From: Candidatus Omnitrophota bacterium
GTDB taxonomy: Bacteria; Omnitrophota; Gorgyraeia; Gygaellales; Profunditerraquicolaceae
Assembly (NCBI GenBank): GCA_016212045.1
Contig: JACRHO010000032.1
Span: 1 to 7,100, forward strand
Direction of reading: 5' to 3'
DNA length: 7,100 nt
Below are positions 6,190 to 7,100 of the stretch, piece after piece. A program made the position numbers and the translations under genes. Under the pieces are notes generated by a model. That model was not told where the DNA came from. It ran no database searches and worked only from the letters and a program-made list of their open reading frames with translations. Position 1 is the stretch's first letter; every line of letters begins with the position of its first letter.

Positions 6190-7050
6190 ATGGGAAAAAT
6201 CGGAATTATCGGCGGAAGCGGATTGTATAAAATGGAAGGTCTGAAGGGCATCGAAGAAGTATCGGTAGATACGCCTTTTGGCAGGCCTTCGGATAAACTT
6301 ATCTTAGGGACGTTAGGAGACAGAGAGGTAGTATTTTTGCCGCGCCACGGAATCGGTCATCGTCTCTCTCCCAGTGAGATTAACTACCGGGCGAATATTT
6401 TTGCCTTGAAGAAACTCGGCGTAGAAAGAATTATCTCGATTACTGCCTGCGGCAGCCTCAAAGATGAGTTGCGGCCGTTAGATTTTGTGATAGTTGACCA
6501 GTTCGTTGACCGCACTAATCACGCCCGGGAGATGACCTTTTTTGACCAAGGGATAGTGGCGCATATTGTCTTTGCCCATCCGGTTTGCGCGGACCTTGCT
6601 AATTTAATCTATGAGACAGGAGAAAAACTAAAATTAAATATGCATAAAGGCGGGACTTATATAAATATGGAAGGCCCGGCATTTTCTACTTTAGCTGAGT
6701 CAGGCCTTTACCGCAGTTGGGGTATGGATGTTATCGGGATGACTAATCTAGCTGAGGCAAAGTTGGCCCGGGAGGCAGAGATTTGTTATTCTACCCTTGC
6801 CTGCGTTACCGATTACGACTGCTGGCATCCCCAACATGAAAGCGTGACTATTGACTTGGTCATCCAGAATTTAATTAAGAATGTAGAAAATGCCAAAAAG
6901 ATTTTAAAAGAGGCAATAAAAAATATACCCTTAGAGCGCAGCTGTACTTGTCAGGATGCCCTGAAGTATGCGATTATTACTGATAAAAAACTTATCCCGG
7001 CAAAAGTAAAAAAGGATTTGGAGATAATCATTGGAAAATATCTCAAATAA
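6190..7050 (+). CDS. mtnP: S-methyl-5'-thioadenosine phosphorylase (MtnP/MTAP)
   Basis: Phosphorolysis of methylthioadenosine, a by-product of polyamine and related synthesis, to adenine and methylthioribose-1-phosphate in the cytoplasm. The 286 residues match the PNP/MTAP phosphorylase family: IGIIGGSGLY with the phosphate-binding loop (4-13), TPFGRPSD (28-35), FLPRHGIGH (49-57), INYRANIFAL (64-73), ACGSLKDE (86-93), INMEGPAFSTLAES (158-171), IGMTNLAEAKLAREAEICY (182-200) and TDYDCW (207-212). The Asp pair in TDYDCW is typical of 6-aminopurine MTAPs rather than of 6-oxopurine PNPs, which carry Asn there. A CTC motif at 252-254 recalls the CXC found near the C terminus of some thermophilic MTAPs. 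A related nucleoside phosphorylase specificity is not excluded. The gap to proC is 7 bases; ileS starts inside the 3' end. No other methionine-salvage gene is in the window. Confidence 0.93.
   Translation: MGKIGIIGGSGLYKMEGLKGIEEVSVDTPFGRPSDKLILGTLGDREVVFLPRHGIGHRLSPSEINYRANIFALKKLGVERIISITACGSLKDELRPLDFVIVDQFVDRTNHAREMTFFDQGIVAHIVFAHPVCADLANLIYETGEKLKLNMHKGGTYINMEGPAFSTLAESGLYRSWGMDVIGMTNLAEAKLAREAEICYSTLACVTDYDCWHPQHESVTIDLVIQNLIKNVENAKKILKEAIKNIPLERSCTCQDALKYAIITDKKLIPAKVKKDLEIIIGKYLK
7020..7023 (+). promoter_or_regulatory. Ribosome binding site for the ileS TTG start
   Basis: GGAG inside the mtnP coding region lies 7 bases before TTG 7031, an ideal spacing. It supports initiation at this uncommon start codon. 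No ATG is available upstream in the frame near this point. Confidence 0.65.
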
Positions 7051-7100
7051 TAAAGATTATAAAACTACCTTAAATTTACCCCACACTGATTTTCCGATGA
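7031..7100 (+). CDS. ileS: Isoleucyl-tRNA synthetase (IleS), N-terminal fragment cut by window end
   Basis: Class I synthetase that charges tRNA-Ile in the cytoplasm. Only 23 codons are inside the window. Read from TTG 7031 they give MENISNNKDYKTTLNLP followed by HTDFPM. The DYKxTLNLPxTDFPM pattern is the hallmark N terminus of IleS and is not expected in other synthetases. The frame differs from mtnP and overlaps its end by 20 bases, with GGAG 7 bases upstream. The HIGH and KMSKS catalytic motifs lie beyond the window. There is no room for a T-box leader, so expression most likely depends on the yggS promoter or readthrough. The short length is the only reason for doubt. Confidence 0.85.
   Translation, partial: MENISNNKDYKTTLNLPHTDFPM

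Overview
The window is a densely packed, all plus-strand stretch of a bacterial chromosome. It carries the distal part of a division and cell wall (dcw) cluster, followed by a housekeeping metabolic run. The order is murC (5' end cut by the window edge), murB, ddl, ftsQ, ftsA, then yggS (PLP homeostasis protein), proC, mtnP (methylthioadenosine phosphorylase) and the first 23 codons of ileS. No tRNA, rRNA, CRISPR array, transposase or phage gene was seen, and no gene-free stretch exceeds about 60 bases.

The organism makes ordinary D-Ala-D-Ala peptidoglycan through the Mur pathway and encodes FtsQ and FtsA. Base composition is moderately AT-rich. The murC-murB-ddl-ftsQ-ftsA order is widespread in Gram-negative-type bacteria. 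The divergent FtsQ and FtsA, heavy gene overlap and general protein style suggest an uncultured lineage; Candidatus Omnitrophota is my best guess, at low confidence and without a database search.

Region 1 (1-4595) holds the dcw genes. MurC adds L-Ala to UDP-MurNAc, the precursor made by MurB. Ddl makes the D-Ala-D-Ala dipeptide for the stem peptide. FtsQ and FtsA are divisome proteins. Most junctions overlap by 10-32 bases, which fits one translationally coupled transcript. ftsZ, the usual next gene, is absent. A very good sigma-70-type promoter (4611-4638) lies in the 56-base gap after ftsA and starts a second unit.

Region 2 (4652-7100) is yggS-proC-mtnP-ileS, with gaps of 4 and 7 bases and a 20-base overlap. 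The yggS-proC pairing is a classical conserved linkage. The promoter sits so close to yggS that its mRNA should have almost no leader.

I do not see a clear undescribed multigene system. The observations most worth a second look are: two short-period repeat arrays (7 nt and 8 nt units, five copies each) read in frame inside yggS; an 18-residue insertion in the dimerisation region of ProC; ftsA without ftsZ, with altered ATP-site motifs; Cys in place of the general-acid Ser in MurB; and the near-leaderless yggS promoter.
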